Shown here one piece after another: positions 46,467 to 55,648 of a DNA stretch of 64,000 bases. The stretch is from Coleofasciculus sp. FACHB-T130. GTDB taxonomy: Bacteria; Cyanobacteriota; Cyanobacteriia; Cyanobacteriales; FACHB-T130. Numbering within the stretch: the first letter of the stretch is position 1; each line of letters starts with the position of its first letter. The translations under genes and the position numbers were made by a program. The stretch covers positions 85,092 through 149,091 of the forward strand of contig NZ_JACJOG010000030.1 of NCBI RefSeq assembly GCF_014695375.1, given 5' to 3'. Below the pieces are notes generated by a model. The model worked only from the letters and a program-made list of their open reading frames with translations. It did not search any database and had not been told where the DNA came from.

Positions 46467-48257
46467 GTGCTGATGCAACCTCAAGAGCCAACCGCTGCTG
46501 ACGACACCACAGAGAGCCAAAAAGTTTTAGCGACTCAGCCGCTCTCGACCGACCGCCACTCGCTAAAATCTCTCTTACCTTGGAAACCGAAAGCCGGTTC
46601 TTGGCGCATCCACCAAAAGATTGGCTACGGCTATTTCCTAGCAATTGCGATTGGCTTTTTCGGTTCGCTAGCTGGGTTAGTAATCGCAGACTATTACCAA
46701 GGGCAAGGCGTCAAACAACTCAATGATGCCCACGTACAAGCACAACTGCTCGGAAATTTTAAGGATGCGGTCATCGAGGTGCAATTACATGGTTCGCATT
46801 TAGCTGCTGTACTAGAGGATTCACAACAGCTGCAATTGGAAAAAGCGCAATTTTTCGACTGTGTTAGCAAAGCTAAGAAGTTGAGGTTGGAAATTGAACG
46901 CTTCATCAAGAGCAACCCTGCCTGGTTAGCAGCAACCCCCGACACAATACAGGAATTATTGCAGGCTTACACGACTACTTTGGACTCCTACGTTCAGCAA
47001 ACTGAGTCTAGCTTGCAACCAATTGACCAATTGCAATTGCAGCCAAAGGCGGTTGAGTCAGCGCGACGGCAACTACTCATCGCGATCCGTGGGGAGTCAG
47101 CGATGACTTTAGAGCGCTTCAATGCACAATTGAGCAACCTCCTTGATATGGCTCAAAAGCAGGAGCAGCAAGGGAGAGAAGTGATGGAGAATGCTCAAGG
47201 ACTGGAGAAAATCATTATTATCTTGAGTATGCTTGTTTCGGTTGCGATCGCAGGGACGATGGCGCTGCGTACCAGTCGCGCGATCGCACAGCCAGTCGTC
47301 ACGGTTACTCAAGTGGCTCAGCAGGTAGCACGGGAATCTAATTTTGATCTGCGTGCCCCTGTCACCACTGGCGATGAAATTGGGTCATTAGCCACTTCTC
47401 TGAATCATCTCATCGAACGGGTATCCGAGCGAACCAAAGAATTGCAACAAGCGAAAGAATTAGCTGAAGCTTCTAGTACCTCCAAAAGTCAGTTTCTGGC
47501 GAATATGAGCCACGAGCTGCGTACACCCTTGAATGCCATCATTAACTTGAGCAAACTTCTCGAAGAAGATGCCCAGGATCTCGGCTTAAGCGATGAAGAT
47601 TTTATTAGCGATCTTCAATCAATTAACTCTGCTGGCAAACATCTTCTGGCACTGATTAATGACATCCTCGACTTGTCGAAGATTGAAGCCGGGAAAATGA
47701 CTCTCTACCCGGAAACGTTTGATATCAAAATGTTAATTATTAGCGTTGTCATAACAGTAAAACCGTTAGTAGAGAAGAATGGAAATGTCTTAGACGTTCA
47801 TTGTGACGAGAATCTGGGCACCATGTACGCTGACCAGATTAAGGTGCGGCAGATATTGTTTAATTTGCTCTCCAATGCTGCCAAGTTTACCGAGCAAGGT
47901 CGAGTGACGCTGACAGTGCAGAAAGATGAAAGCGCGATCGCTCAGAGTCAACTACCAGCAGCAAGTCTAAAAACCCGAAACTCTGATTCTTCCACCCTAC
48001 ATCCTTCATCCTTGAAAACGTCCTTCATCCTTTTTCGGGTCGCCGATACTGGGATTGGGATCTCGGATGAACAACAACAGCAACTGTTTCAAGCCTTTAT
48101 GCAAGGAGATGCCTCGACTACGAAAAAGTATGGCGGTACTGGACTGGGGTTGGCGATTAGCCGTCACTTCTGCCAGATGATGGGGGGTGATATTACTGTA
48201 GAAAGTCAGGAAGGGATGGGATCTAGTTTCACGGTTCGCCTCCCCTTGAGTTTGTAA
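46467..48257 (+). CDS. Membrane sensor histidine kinase (HAMP-HisKA-HATPase)
   Basis: 596 residues; GTG 46467 or ATG 46473 could start translation, with AAGGA upstream. Two transmembrane segments (about 52-76 and 248-268) flank a helical periplasmic sensor of about 170 residues. A HAMP domain ([21 protein letters not shown]) follows. HisKA has [16 protein letters not shown] (His about 354). HATPase_c shows [29 protein letters not shown], and [22 protein letters not shown] low-complexity insert (about 490-515) interrupts the ATPase domain between the N and G1 boxes. No receiver domain and no adjacent regulator. Ligand unknown. Confidence 0.93.
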   Translation: MLMQPQEPTAADDTTESQKVLATQPLSTDRHSLKSLLPWKPKAGSWRIHQKIGYGYFLAIAIGFFGSLAGLVIADYYQGQGVKQLNDAHVQAQLLGNFKDAVIEVQLHGSHLAAVLEDSQQLQLEKAQFFDCVSKAKKLRLEIERFIKSNPAWLAATPDTIQELLQAYTTTLDSYVQQTESSLQPIDQLQLQPKAVESARRQLLIAIRGESAMTLERFNAQLSNLLDMAQKQEQQGREVMENAQGLEKIIIILSMLVSVAIAGTMALRTSRAIAQPVVTVTQVAQQVARESNFDLRAPVTTGDEIGSLATSLNHLIERVSERTKELQQAKELAEASSTSKSQFLANMSHELRTPLNAIINLSKLLEEDAQDLGLSDEDFISDLQSINSAGKHLLALINDILDLSKIEAGKMTLYPETFDIKMLIISVVITVKPLVEKNGNVLDVHCDENLGTMYADQIKVRQILFNLLSNAAKFTEQGRVTLTVQKDESAIAQSQLPAASLKTRNSDSSTLHPSSLKTSFILFRVADTGIGISDEQQQQLFQAFMQGDASTTKKYGGTGLGLAISRHFCQMMGGDITVESQEGMGSSFTVRLPLSL

Positions 48258-48296
48258 AGGACAGGGCTTACGCAAGGGACATTTCAGTCCAGTTTC

Positions 48297-48645
48297 ACCA
48301 TTGACGTACAGACAGCGGCGTCAAGCCAATGCCCCGAATCACGCGATGCTCATTCCCACTGTATTGCCGCCTGACCAGTATTGTCGCCTGACCAGTTCAA
48401 TCGAGTCTGAATAACGCTTGTCTAGAACCGTATCATTTTATAGCACTTAGGCATTCTCGGACGGTTGTAGAAGGGGTTCCACGGTGTCCCACAACTTTCG
48501 AGGCGTCAACTTCTCGCCACGCAGATAGCGATTGATACGAGCGAGCCTAATACCCTCAAGATGATCGACCAATTTCCTGACCGTGTTGTTGACAGGACTG
48601 CTCAGTAGATATTGGCAGTAGTCAAGTTTGGTGAAGCTGATCTCC
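48297..48645 (-). pseudogene. Degraded IS701-type transposase N-terminal fragment
   Basis: Read leftwards: LDYCQYLLSSPVNNTVRKLV, DHLEGIRLARINRYLRGEKL, TPRKLWDTVEPLLQPSENA, stop, then in another frame TVLDKRYSDSIELVRRQY, and in a third frame SGNEHRVIRGIGLTPLSVRQW. Together these follow the N-terminal third of IS701-family transposases (..INRYLRGEKLTP.. DDTVLDKRY .. RQYSGNEH). A 17-base direct duplication (TCAGGCGNCAATAC, around 48365-48390) explains one frameshift. The rest of the element is gone. It runs into the 3' end of the PEP-CTERM gene. Confidence 0.8.
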
Positions 48646-49285
48646 TCAGTTTAAATTTTTGAGCAGTCTTCTTTAATAAGAAGCTCAGGCCTAAGACACA
48701 AAGACCTGCCATCGCACTGGGTTCCGGAACAGGATTGGGAGATGGAGCTTGACGAAGCGTCACAGTTAGCAGTTCTGGAGGAATATCTGTACGGAGAGAG
48801 CCAATAGTATCTTCTCTTCCGTAACCAATGCGTAATGCATAGTCGTTGGGGTCACTAGAGAGTTGATTGACTAAAGAAAAATTATCAAACCAGAGAACAA
48901 AGAAATAAGAGGTAGGAATGGGGACTGGATCCGGTAAATTTAAATCAAAACCTCTGAAAAAGAAGCTCAAACTAGAAAACTCTCCTGACCCAATTCCACC
49001 GCCAAACCCCGCAGAAGTAGTCGCTCTAGTATTCACATTTGCCGTATCAGAATATGGAACTGGCGAACCGTCTATTTTAAGGTCTGATATCGCGTTTGGG
49101 AAGAAACCAGCGGTTGGAGAAGAATCTTGATCTGTCACCGAGGTATCTAAAGTAAAAGAAATTTCTTTTCTAAAACTTCTTAAAGAAAAGTCCAACAAAG
49201 CAGCTTCAGAGGGAGCTGAATTTATACCCATTGTGAGCAACGCTGCTCCCCCGACAATTCCTGTAACTTTTCTCATTAAACTCAT
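48602..49285 (-). CDS. PEP-CTERM sorting-domain protein
   Basis: 227 residues, with AGAGGAA upstream of the ATG. Signal peptide about 1-28 (GIVGGAALLTMGINSAPSEA). The middle is beta-rich and unrelated to any family I recognise (LDFSLRSFRKEISFTLDTS; FFFRGFDLNLPDP). The C-terminal sorting signal has NPVPEPSAMAGLCVLGLSFL followed by basic KKTAQKFKLRR. It is presumed exported and processed by exosortase. The last about 14 residues (SASPNLTTANIY) are read from sequence that belongs to the transposase remnant, so the original C-terminus was probably shorter. Confidence 0.85.
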   Translation of the reverse strand: MSLMRKVTGIVGGAALLTMGINSAPSEAALLDFSLRSFRKEISFTLDTSVTDQDSSPTAGFFPNAISDLKIDGSPVPYSDTANVNTRATTSAGFGGGIGSGEFSSLSFFFRGFDLNLPDPVPIPTSYFFVLWFDNFSLVNQLSSDPNDYALRIGYGREDTIGSLRTDIPPELLTVTLRQAPSPNPVPEPSAMAGLCVLGLSFLLKKTAQKFKLRRSASPNLTTANIY

Positions 49286-49738
49286 AAAGTGTTCCTCTCA
49301 TGCAGAATTAAGTTGAAGCCGAGAATGTAGACAGACCCAGCAGTTAGAATTCCTTGCCTACTAAGTTGCAATTAAAGGTGCCCTAGCCAGGTATTGAATA
49401 CAACTCAGCCGTAAAAGGAAGCCTACTATTCTCCTCTGTGAATTTCTAGTAATTCCACGTAGACTTTACTGAAAAAATAAAAAGTATCTATATATAAACA
49501 GCTTATATATGTAAAGACTTATTAAATGTAATTTTATTAGAGTGACCTACCAACGGCTTGTCTAGCCATGAAAGTTAGTAAAAATGGGAGACTTGATGAA
49601 AAAAATAAATCATAGATGGACAATTTTTCTAAAGCTTGCCTAAGTATAAATACGTAAATTCATTTAATTCATAATTAAAACTTATAACTTATCCTGAAAT
49701 CAGTGGAGAGTTGAGCTTTATTCCAGCTTCATAAAGAT
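49286..49738. other. AT-rich intergenic region
   Basis: No gene recognised. Near 49484-49500 an AT-rich imperfect palindrome (TATATATAAACAGCTTATATATG) occurs. Confidence 0.4.
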
Positions 49739-49922
49739 TCAGTAGTTACGCAGTTGAGAAACAAGGGGAGGTGAGGTAGAACTACTTAGGAATGAAGCCA
49801 GCGAAAGTCAACCAACCCGATTACATTAACTTCCTGATTGCAACGCAGGATTGTGCGAGATGCTGTTCGTCACTACTTGGCGGCTCCTTGTTTCATTCTT
49901 AAGCCAACTGTGTAACTCCTGA
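49739..49922. mobile_element. MITE-like deletion derivative of an IS element
   Basis: Terminal inverted repeats TCAGTAGTTACGCAGTTG (left, 49739-49756) and its near-complement CAACTGTGTAACTCCTGA (right, 49905-49922). The similarity continues inward around AAACAAGG. The interior encodes MKPAKVNQPDYINFLIATQD from an ATG at 49793, resembling the first residues of a transposase, then breaks off. I infer an internally deleted insertion sequence. Confidence 0.65.
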
Positions 49923-49950
49923 GGGAGCTAGAAGCGATACAGTTCGGTTG

Positions 49951-50718
49951 TTATTTCCACTCGCCTTGCAGCACGAAAGCTGCCCAGTAATAGGGTGCTT
50001 TCCATTCCGTTTTTTGCCACATTTCTATCTGTGCTGCTCTCAATGCCGCTGCTGGCTGTAGATTTTTTTCCAGCATTCCTTTATAAAATTTGGTCATTAA
50101 CTCGGATGTTGCGCGATCGCTAACACTCCACAAACTCACCACCACTCGCGGCGCACCCGCATACATAAAGCCGCGTGTCAAGCCCACTAATCCTTCGCCT
50201 TTGACTTCTTCACCTAATCCCGTTTCGCAGGCACTCAGAACCACCAGTTCTGCTGGCAGGTTGAGATTGAAAACATCGTGCAGTCGCAAGAAACCATTCT
50301 GCGATTCGCCTTTTTCATCTAGCAGAGACAACACCACCCCTGATAATTCTGGATGCACGCTATTAAGGATGCCATGAGTGGCAAAATGCACGATCCGGTA
50401 CTGGCTGAGTTCTGAGTTGGTTGCAGAGGCACGATTGGCAGCAAAATCGAAGGCTTGCCTGCGTTCTGCGGCTGGTACGAGGGATAGAATCTGCTCAGCT
50501 TCTTGCCGGGTAAAAGGTAGGCGCTTAAAAGTGACATCCGATTCTCTCGCGGATCTTGCTAAAGTGCTGAATGCAAGGTTTTCTCCGATACTCCGCTGCT
50601 TCTCTGTCTGCCCTTTTGCTTGATTGACTCGCTCATCGTCACTGCCGAAGACGGGATCGGCTAGCACCGCCACAGCCTTAGCAGCAGGTTTGCGCCCAGC
50701 TTGTTCGTGTCTTAACAC
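49951..50718 (-). CDS. C-terminal CHAT fragment of a split TPR-CHAT gene
   Basis: 255 residues from GTG at 50718, in the same frame as the larger gene immediately upstream and separated only by a TAG at 50755-50757 and about 12 codons (EIVNLPSASTLA). It carries the catalytic half of the CHAT domain: VHFATHGILNSVHPELSG (His) and LVVLSACETGLGEEVKGEG (Cys). It ends PYYWAAFVLQGEWK, as complete CHAT proteins do. It could be reinitiated at the GTG, produced by readthrough, or be a dead piece. Confidence 0.8.
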   Translation of the reverse strand: MLRHEQAGRKPAAKAVAVLADPVFGSDDERVNQAKGQTEKQRSIGENLAFSTLARSARESDVTFKRLPFTRQEAEQILSLVPAAERRQAFDFAANRASATNSELSQYRIVHFATHGILNSVHPELSGVVLSLLDEKGESQNGFLRLHDVFNLNLPAELVVLSACETGLGEEVKGEGLVGLTRGFMYAGAPRVVVSLWSVSDRATSELMTKFYKGMLEKNLQPAAALRAAQIEMWQKTEWKAPYYWAAFVLQGEWK

Positions 50719-50754
50719 GGCTAGTGTAGACGCTGAGGGCAGATTGACGATTTC

Positions 50755-53700
50755 CTAATTGACTAACAGCGGAATATGTGAGGTGGAAGGATTGGCTTTG
50801 TTTTCTGTGCTTGCCTGCGTTGGCACTGGTAGCGCGGCAAAGGGGACATACTGCAATGCACCGTCGCTGACAATAACTAATCGTTTCTTATCCAGTTTCC
50901 CAGCCACTTGCCCCAAGAGCATCTGGCTGAGTTTGGTTACAACTTCGGTGCTAGCGGGAGCGAGTTCAACCTCAATTCCTCCTCGCTTATCGGTCGGCTT
51001 TCGGGTTTCCAAGCTATAGCCAGGAGTGTTCAAAAGTTCATAGAAACCCCGTGCCGTTAACTCAATTTCGGCGCGTTTGGGGAGTTCGTAGCTGGTGATG
51101 CTAGTCTTGGTGACAGCCCAAAGATAGCTGCGTTCTTCGCCTAATGAGTATTCCAAAAGCAGCGTATCGTCATCAAGAACCTGCTGCTGAATCTCTGCCA
51201 AGGTGAGGGGTTTTGGCTGAGTCAGGGCGGCATAGCGGGGACTGGTGGCTCGGATTTGTGCCTGGGCTTGTCGATACTCTTCTAAGAGATTTTCGCGTTC
51301 TCGTTCAATTTTCTCTAGCTGTCCTTTAGTGGGGTTGCTACTGTGTAACTCAACTCGGCGTTTTTCAACAGCATCAAGTTTTTGCTGCAAGGTGCGCTCT
51401 TGTTCCAGCTGTTTTGGCTCGACTCCTTGCCGAATATTAGCGTTAGCCTCTGTTAGGAGTTCCAAAAGACTCCGGGCACGAGCGCGTTCCGAGGCGTGCA
51501 GTGCCAGAGCATCGTACCCAATATAAGGCTCTTTTTTGTGCAACTGCATCAGCACGTCGATGTAGAACTGGTAGTAATTCTGCACGGAGGCAAAGTAGGA
51601 AGTACGCAGTTCTGGGCTGGTGACTCTGGTGCGTATGTCCTCAACAATTTTGATGGCGGCTTCGATTTGGGTACGGGCTGCGTTGAGATTGCCCTTGTCG
51701 CGTTGTGTAATCGCAACCTCATAGAGTGTATATGCTTCCTCCGTGCGATCGCCCATCAACCGCCGTAGTGCTAGTTCCCGATCATAGGTTGAAAGCGCTT
51801 TTTCGTACTGCTTCAACGCATTGTAAACCTTGCCCAGGTTCCGCAAGGCGTTGGCTTCTGCTAGGCGAGTCCCCACCTTCCGGTGCCCAGTCACTGCCTT
51901 TTGCGTGGCTTCCAGTGCTTTGGGATAATCTCCCGATGCCAAATACACCCTGCCGCTCATAACGAAGGACATGGCTTCCCAAAAGCTGTCCTTCTGTTGG
52001 TGCGACAGTGAAAGTAATTGTTTAGTAGCATCAAGCGCCTTGGGATAATCCTTTAATAACTCGTAGGCTCTAACTATAGAAGTGAGTATCCTGGATTGGC
52101 GCGAAAAATCGTTATTTTCTCTTGCCAGAGTTAGCGCTTGGTTGTGATAGTCAAGCGACTTCTTATAAACTTTCGCTTCTTGGTAGACAAAGCCAATGTC
52201 GTCAAGGGTTGAAGCTTGCCTGGTGCGATCGCCAATGCTTTTAAATATCTCTAGTGCTTTGGTGTTTGTATCGATACTGAGCTGATAATCTCCTAGCGAC
52301 TTGTAGACTCCAGCGATGCTATTAAGGGTGACGGCTTCTTGAGTGCGATCGTTCACCCGACGCTGGATATCGAGCGCTTGGTTGTATAAGTCGAGCGCTT
52401 GTTGCGGCTTACCCATTGAATTATGGATATCAGCAATGTTACGGAGGGTAAAAGCTTCTCTAGCGGGAGCGGGAATGGCACGCCACAACACGAGCGCTTG
52501 GTTTAATGCATCGAGGGCTTTGTGCATTTCCCCTAATTGGTTGTAGACATAGCTGACTGAGCTGAGGACTGTCGCTTCCCCAAATCGGTTTCCCGCCTTT
52601 TGCAAAAGCGATCGCGCTTGGTTATAAAAGTCCAGCGCTTTGGAATAATCGCCAAATCCTGATGAGGCGTAGGTGCTAGCGATACCTGAGAGAATCCCAG
52701 CTTGCTGAGAAAGGTTGAAGGTTAAACCTGTTCCAGATAGATTTTCCTGTGCTGCTTGTTGGAGTTCCAGCGCTTGGTTATAGGAGTTCAACGCCTTCTG
52801 ATGCTCGCCCAATGAGTAGTTGAGCAAGCCAATTTGGCTGAGGATATCCGCTTGCCCAGCCAAATCCTTCCTTTCTTGTTGGATTTTTAGTGCTTGTTCA
52901 TAAGATTCAAGCGCCTGTTGCGATTCGCCCAAGTTGATGTAGCTCAGACCGATATTCTGAAGTGTTTGGACTTGTGCGGCAGTATCCTTCTCGGCACGTT
53001 GGATTACCAGCGCTCGATTGTAAAAGCCGAGGCTTGATTGAGTTTCGCCTAGTTTAAAGTAGACATCACCAATGTTGTTCAGCGTAATAGCTTCACGAGA
53101 GGGTTGTTTCTCAGCTTGAAACAGCGACAGGGCTTGATTGTGATGTTTGAGCGCTTCTTGCATTTTGCCCAAGCTGTAGTAAACATTGCCGAGAGAATCG
53201 AGCAGGGAAGCTTCCCCAACGTTGGTGGCTACAAGTGCTTGCTTATACGAGTCGAGCAGTTTTTGTTGGTCGTCCGAGTTGGAGCCAGCATTATCGGTAG
53301 AGGCGCGAGCGATCGCGTCCTGAAGGCGGTTTTTCAACTCGCGCCTGACAGCTAACCCCCGCTCGAAATAGTCCAGCGCCTTCTGAGGCTCGTCTTGGTC
53401 AACATCGTAGATGGTACCGATGAGAGAAAGAGTCAGTGCTTCCCAACTGCGAACCCGATACGGCGGAGCCTCGTCAACCGCCAATTGCTGCCAAATAGAG
53501 AGTGCTTCTTCGTATTTGGCAAGCGCTTGTTGCTGAGATTCTACCGTTCCTTGGTTTTCTAGTTGCTGTCCTTGCTTTATCAGCTGCTCTGCCCGTGCAT
53601 AGGCTTGTTGCTTATCAGTAGTCGTTGCATTTTGCGAGGAAGTCGCTGGCTGTTGGGCAATTGAAACGCTGGGTGCCTGTGCCGCCACTGATGACAACAA

Positions 53701-53787
53701 TAGAACAGCTACAAATAACGCCAAACATACGATAGATAGAAGCTGAAAACGATATAGGAAGTAACAATAAGAGCGATCGCCACTCAA
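50755..53787 (-). CDS. TPR-array N-terminal part of a split TPR-CHAT protein
   Basis: 1010 residues ending in TAG. Hydrophobic export signal at about 13-36 (LLSIVCLALFVAVLLLSSVAAQ). About 14 TPR/Sel-like units span roughly 60-740 (ALKHHNQALSLFQAEK; TLNNIGDVYFKLGETQSSLG; ALNSYNQALELQQ). A linker and the first part of the CHAT domain follow (LLEYSLGEERSYLWAVTK; RLVIVSDGALQYVPFAAL), stopping before the catalytic residues. As a single gene it would be about 1278 residues. Exported TPR-CHAT proteins are numerous in filamentous cyanobacteria; roles in proteolytic signalling are inferred. Confidence 0.85.
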   Translation of the reverse strand: MSGDRSYCYFLYRFQLLSIVCLALFVAVLLLSSVAAQAPSVSIAQQPATSSQNATTTDKQQAYARAEQLIKQGQQLENQGTVESQQQALAKYEEALSIWQQLAVDEAPPYRVRSWEALTLSLIGTIYDVDQDEPQKALDYFERGLAVRRELKNRLQDAIARASTDNAGSNSDDQQKLLDSYKQALVATNVGEASLLDSLGNVYYSLGKMQEALKHHNQALSLFQAEKQPSREAITLNNIGDVYFKLGETQSSLGFYNRALVIQRAEKDTAAQVQTLQNIGLSYINLGESQQALESYEQALKIQQERKDLAGQADILSQIGLLNYSLGEHQKALNSYNQALELQQAAQENLSGTGLTFNLSQQAGILSGIASTYASSGFGDYSKALDFYNQARSLLQKAGNRFGEATVLSSVSYVYNQLGEMHKALDALNQALVLWRAIPAPAREAFTLRNIADIHNSMGKPQQALDLYNQALDIQRRVNDRTQEAVTLNSIAGVYKSLGDYQLSIDTNTKALEIFKSIGDRTRQASTLDDIGFVYQEAKVYKKSLDYHNQALTLARENNDFSRQSRILTSIVRAYELLKDYPKALDATKQLLSLSHQQKDSFWEAMSFVMSGRVYLASGDYPKALEATQKAVTGHRKVGTRLAEANALRNLGKVYNALKQYEKALSTYDRELALRRLMGDRTEEAYTLYEVAITQRDKGNLNAARTQIEAAIKIVEDIRTRVTSPELRTSYFASVQNYYQFYIDVLMQLHKKEPYIGYDALALHASERARARSLLELLTEANANIRQGVEPKQLEQERTLQQKLDAVEKRRVELHSSNPTKGQLEKIERERENLLEEYRQAQAQIRATSPRYAALTQPKPLTLAEIQQQVLDDDTLLLEYSLGEERSYLWAVTKTSITSYELPKRAEIELTARGFYELLNTPGYSLETRKPTDKRGGIEVELAPASTEVVTKLSQMLLGQVAGKLDKKRLVIVSDGALQYVPFAALPVPTQASTENKANPSTSHIPLLVN

Positions 53788-54007
53788 TCAACTGCCGTTT
53801 GCTACGCTTAGCCATGCCTACACCCTCACGCTCAAAATCGCCACTACTCTAACCGATGGTGCGCTGTCAAAATCTACACGTAGGAGATGCGATAAATCGT
53901 ATCTTTACAAGTCCGCTCTCGTCAGGCTTTGTCTGTCTAGCACCATTTAGCCTGAGTGCGATAAGAGCGATCGCGAAAGCTCACTCATTCTCTGTTAGCT
54001 TGAAGTC

Positions 54008-55534
54008 ATGCTGCTAACTGTTAATATGTTGCGGCACTACCAACGTTGTAGTCGCCGGTCTTTTCTCGATTTATATGGAGATCCTACCCAGCAGGATTTT
54101 CAAAGTGATTTTCGCGCCAAATTGCAACAGGATCGGTATGCTCTCCAGCAAACCGTTCTGGCGGGACAGACTTATCACAAACCCAATTACGCTTGGGGAG
54201 ATTGGCACGCTGGTGCGAATGCCACCATTGCCTTGATGCAAGAAGGCGTTGAGCTAATTTACCGAGGCGTGCTTCTGAAAGAGGAAGGAGTAGGGATAAA
54301 GGATGAATCCTTCTTGCACCTTCCGAAGACAGTGACCCTCGTGAGTTGTCCTGATTTCTTGGTTAAACAACCCGGACAATCAAACTTTGGCGATTGGATT
54401 TACGTTCCCAGTGACATTCATTTAGGTCGGCGTCCTAAGCTGGAATATCAAACGGTTGCAGCTTTTCACGCCCATCTACTGGCATCTGTTCAGGGCGTTA
54501 TGCCGGATACGGTTTGGCTGCAATTACGGGAAAAAAAGGCTTATGCAGTCAATTTGAGTAAATGGGTGCCGATGATGCAGGCACTTGTAGAGGAGTGTAT
54601 CGAAATGCTCCTGTCTCGGCAAGAGCCAGAGGTGTTCATTACCCGTCAGCGGTGCAATCTTTGCCCTTGGTTAAATCACTGCTATGCGATCGCGCAAGAA
54701 CAGCAACATCTCTCTTTGATTCCGGGTGTAACGCCGAGTCGCTATCAGCATTTGCAGACGCTTGAACTGACGAGTCGGGAGTCTCTGGCAGGTGTCAGTC
54801 CAGCTTTTTTGGAGCCAGTTTTGGGAGAGGAAGTCGCGCAACAGCTAGTACAGCAAGCGCAATCAGTAGTGGAGAATCGGGCGATGCTTCTGGAGAAACC
54901 CTTTGCGATCGCTAAAACCACTCAAACAGCAGAATGGGTGATGGACAATCCATCTTCTCTCCTTTCACCTATCGAACTTTACTTTGATATTGAAGCAGAA
55001 CCGTCGCTAGAACTGGATTATCTGCTGGGAGTTTTAGTGGTAGACCGTCAAGCTAATACAGAAACGTTTTATCCTTTCTTAGCAGAACAACCCAGCGACG
55101 AAGAATTGGTTTGGCAGCAATTTTTAGATTTGGTTTGGACTTATCCTCAGGCTCCCATTTTCCATTTCTGCGACTACGAAATCCTGACGATGAAGCGGCT
55201 GGCTAAATGCTACAACACCCCGCTGGAGAGGCTACGTCCGGTGCTATCGCGCTTTGTGGATATCCACGAGTGGGTAACAGGGATGGTGACACTGCCCGTC
55301 GAAAGTTATGCTTTAAAAGCGATCGCGCATTGGTTGGGTTTTGAGTGGCGCGATGCGGGGGCGAATGGGCAAGTGTGTATCTATTGGTACGATCAATGGT
55401 TAAAAACACGCGATCGCACTTTCCTCGACGCCATTCTGCGCTACAACGAGGATGATTGCCGCGCTACCCGTCACCTTAAAGACTGGCTGGTAGACTTTAT
55501 ACAGGATGCGGCTCATTTGGATGCACGGGAGTAA
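54008..55534 (+). CDS. TM0106-family RecB-like nuclease with RNase H-like domain
   Basis: 508 residues. The N-terminal PD-(D/E)XK (RecB/Cas4-like) part has TYHKPNYAWGDWHAGANATI and DIHLGRRPKLEYQTVAAFHA. Cys residues at 14 and in RCNLCPWLNHC are placed as in iron-sulphur RecB-type nucleases. A helix-hairpin segment follows (about 235-300). The C-terminal DEDD/YprB-like ribonuclease H-fold runs from YFDIEAEPSLELDYLLG to RYNEDDCRATRHLKDW. Some relatives also carry a helicase, absent here. The likely role is nucleic-acid processing; no CRISPR or repair genes are adjacent. Confidence 0.9.
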   Translation: MLLTVNMLRHYQRCSRRSFLDLYGDPTQQDFQSDFRAKLQQDRYALQQTVLAGQTYHKPNYAWGDWHAGANATIALMQEGVELIYRGVLLKEEGVGIKDESFLHLPKTVTLVSCPDFLVKQPGQSNFGDWIYVPSDIHLGRRPKLEYQTVAAFHAHLLASVQGVMPDTVWLQLREKKAYAVNLSKWVPMMQALVEECIEMLLSRQEPEVFITRQRCNLCPWLNHCYAIAQEQQHLSLIPGVTPSRYQHLQTLELTSRESLAGVSPAFLEPVLGEEVAQQLVQQAQSVVENRAMLLEKPFAIAKTTQTAEWVMDNPSSLLSPIELYFDIEAEPSLELDYLLGVLVVDRQANTETFYPFLAEQPSDEELVWQQFLDLVWTYPQAPIFHFCDYEILTMKRLAKCYNTPLERLRPVLSRFVDIHEWVTGMVTLPVESYALKAIAHWLGFEWRDAGANGQVCIYWYDQWLKTRDRTFLDAILRYNEDDCRATRHLKDWLVDFIQDAAHLDARE

Positions 55535-55648
55535 TCTTCCAACACCAAATTTTTCCAATTCAACTCTCTTATAACCTTCTCTTAAAAAAATCTTATTTTT
55601 ATGATGATACGGTGCTGGTGTAAATGGCTTAATTTAACACTGGCAATC

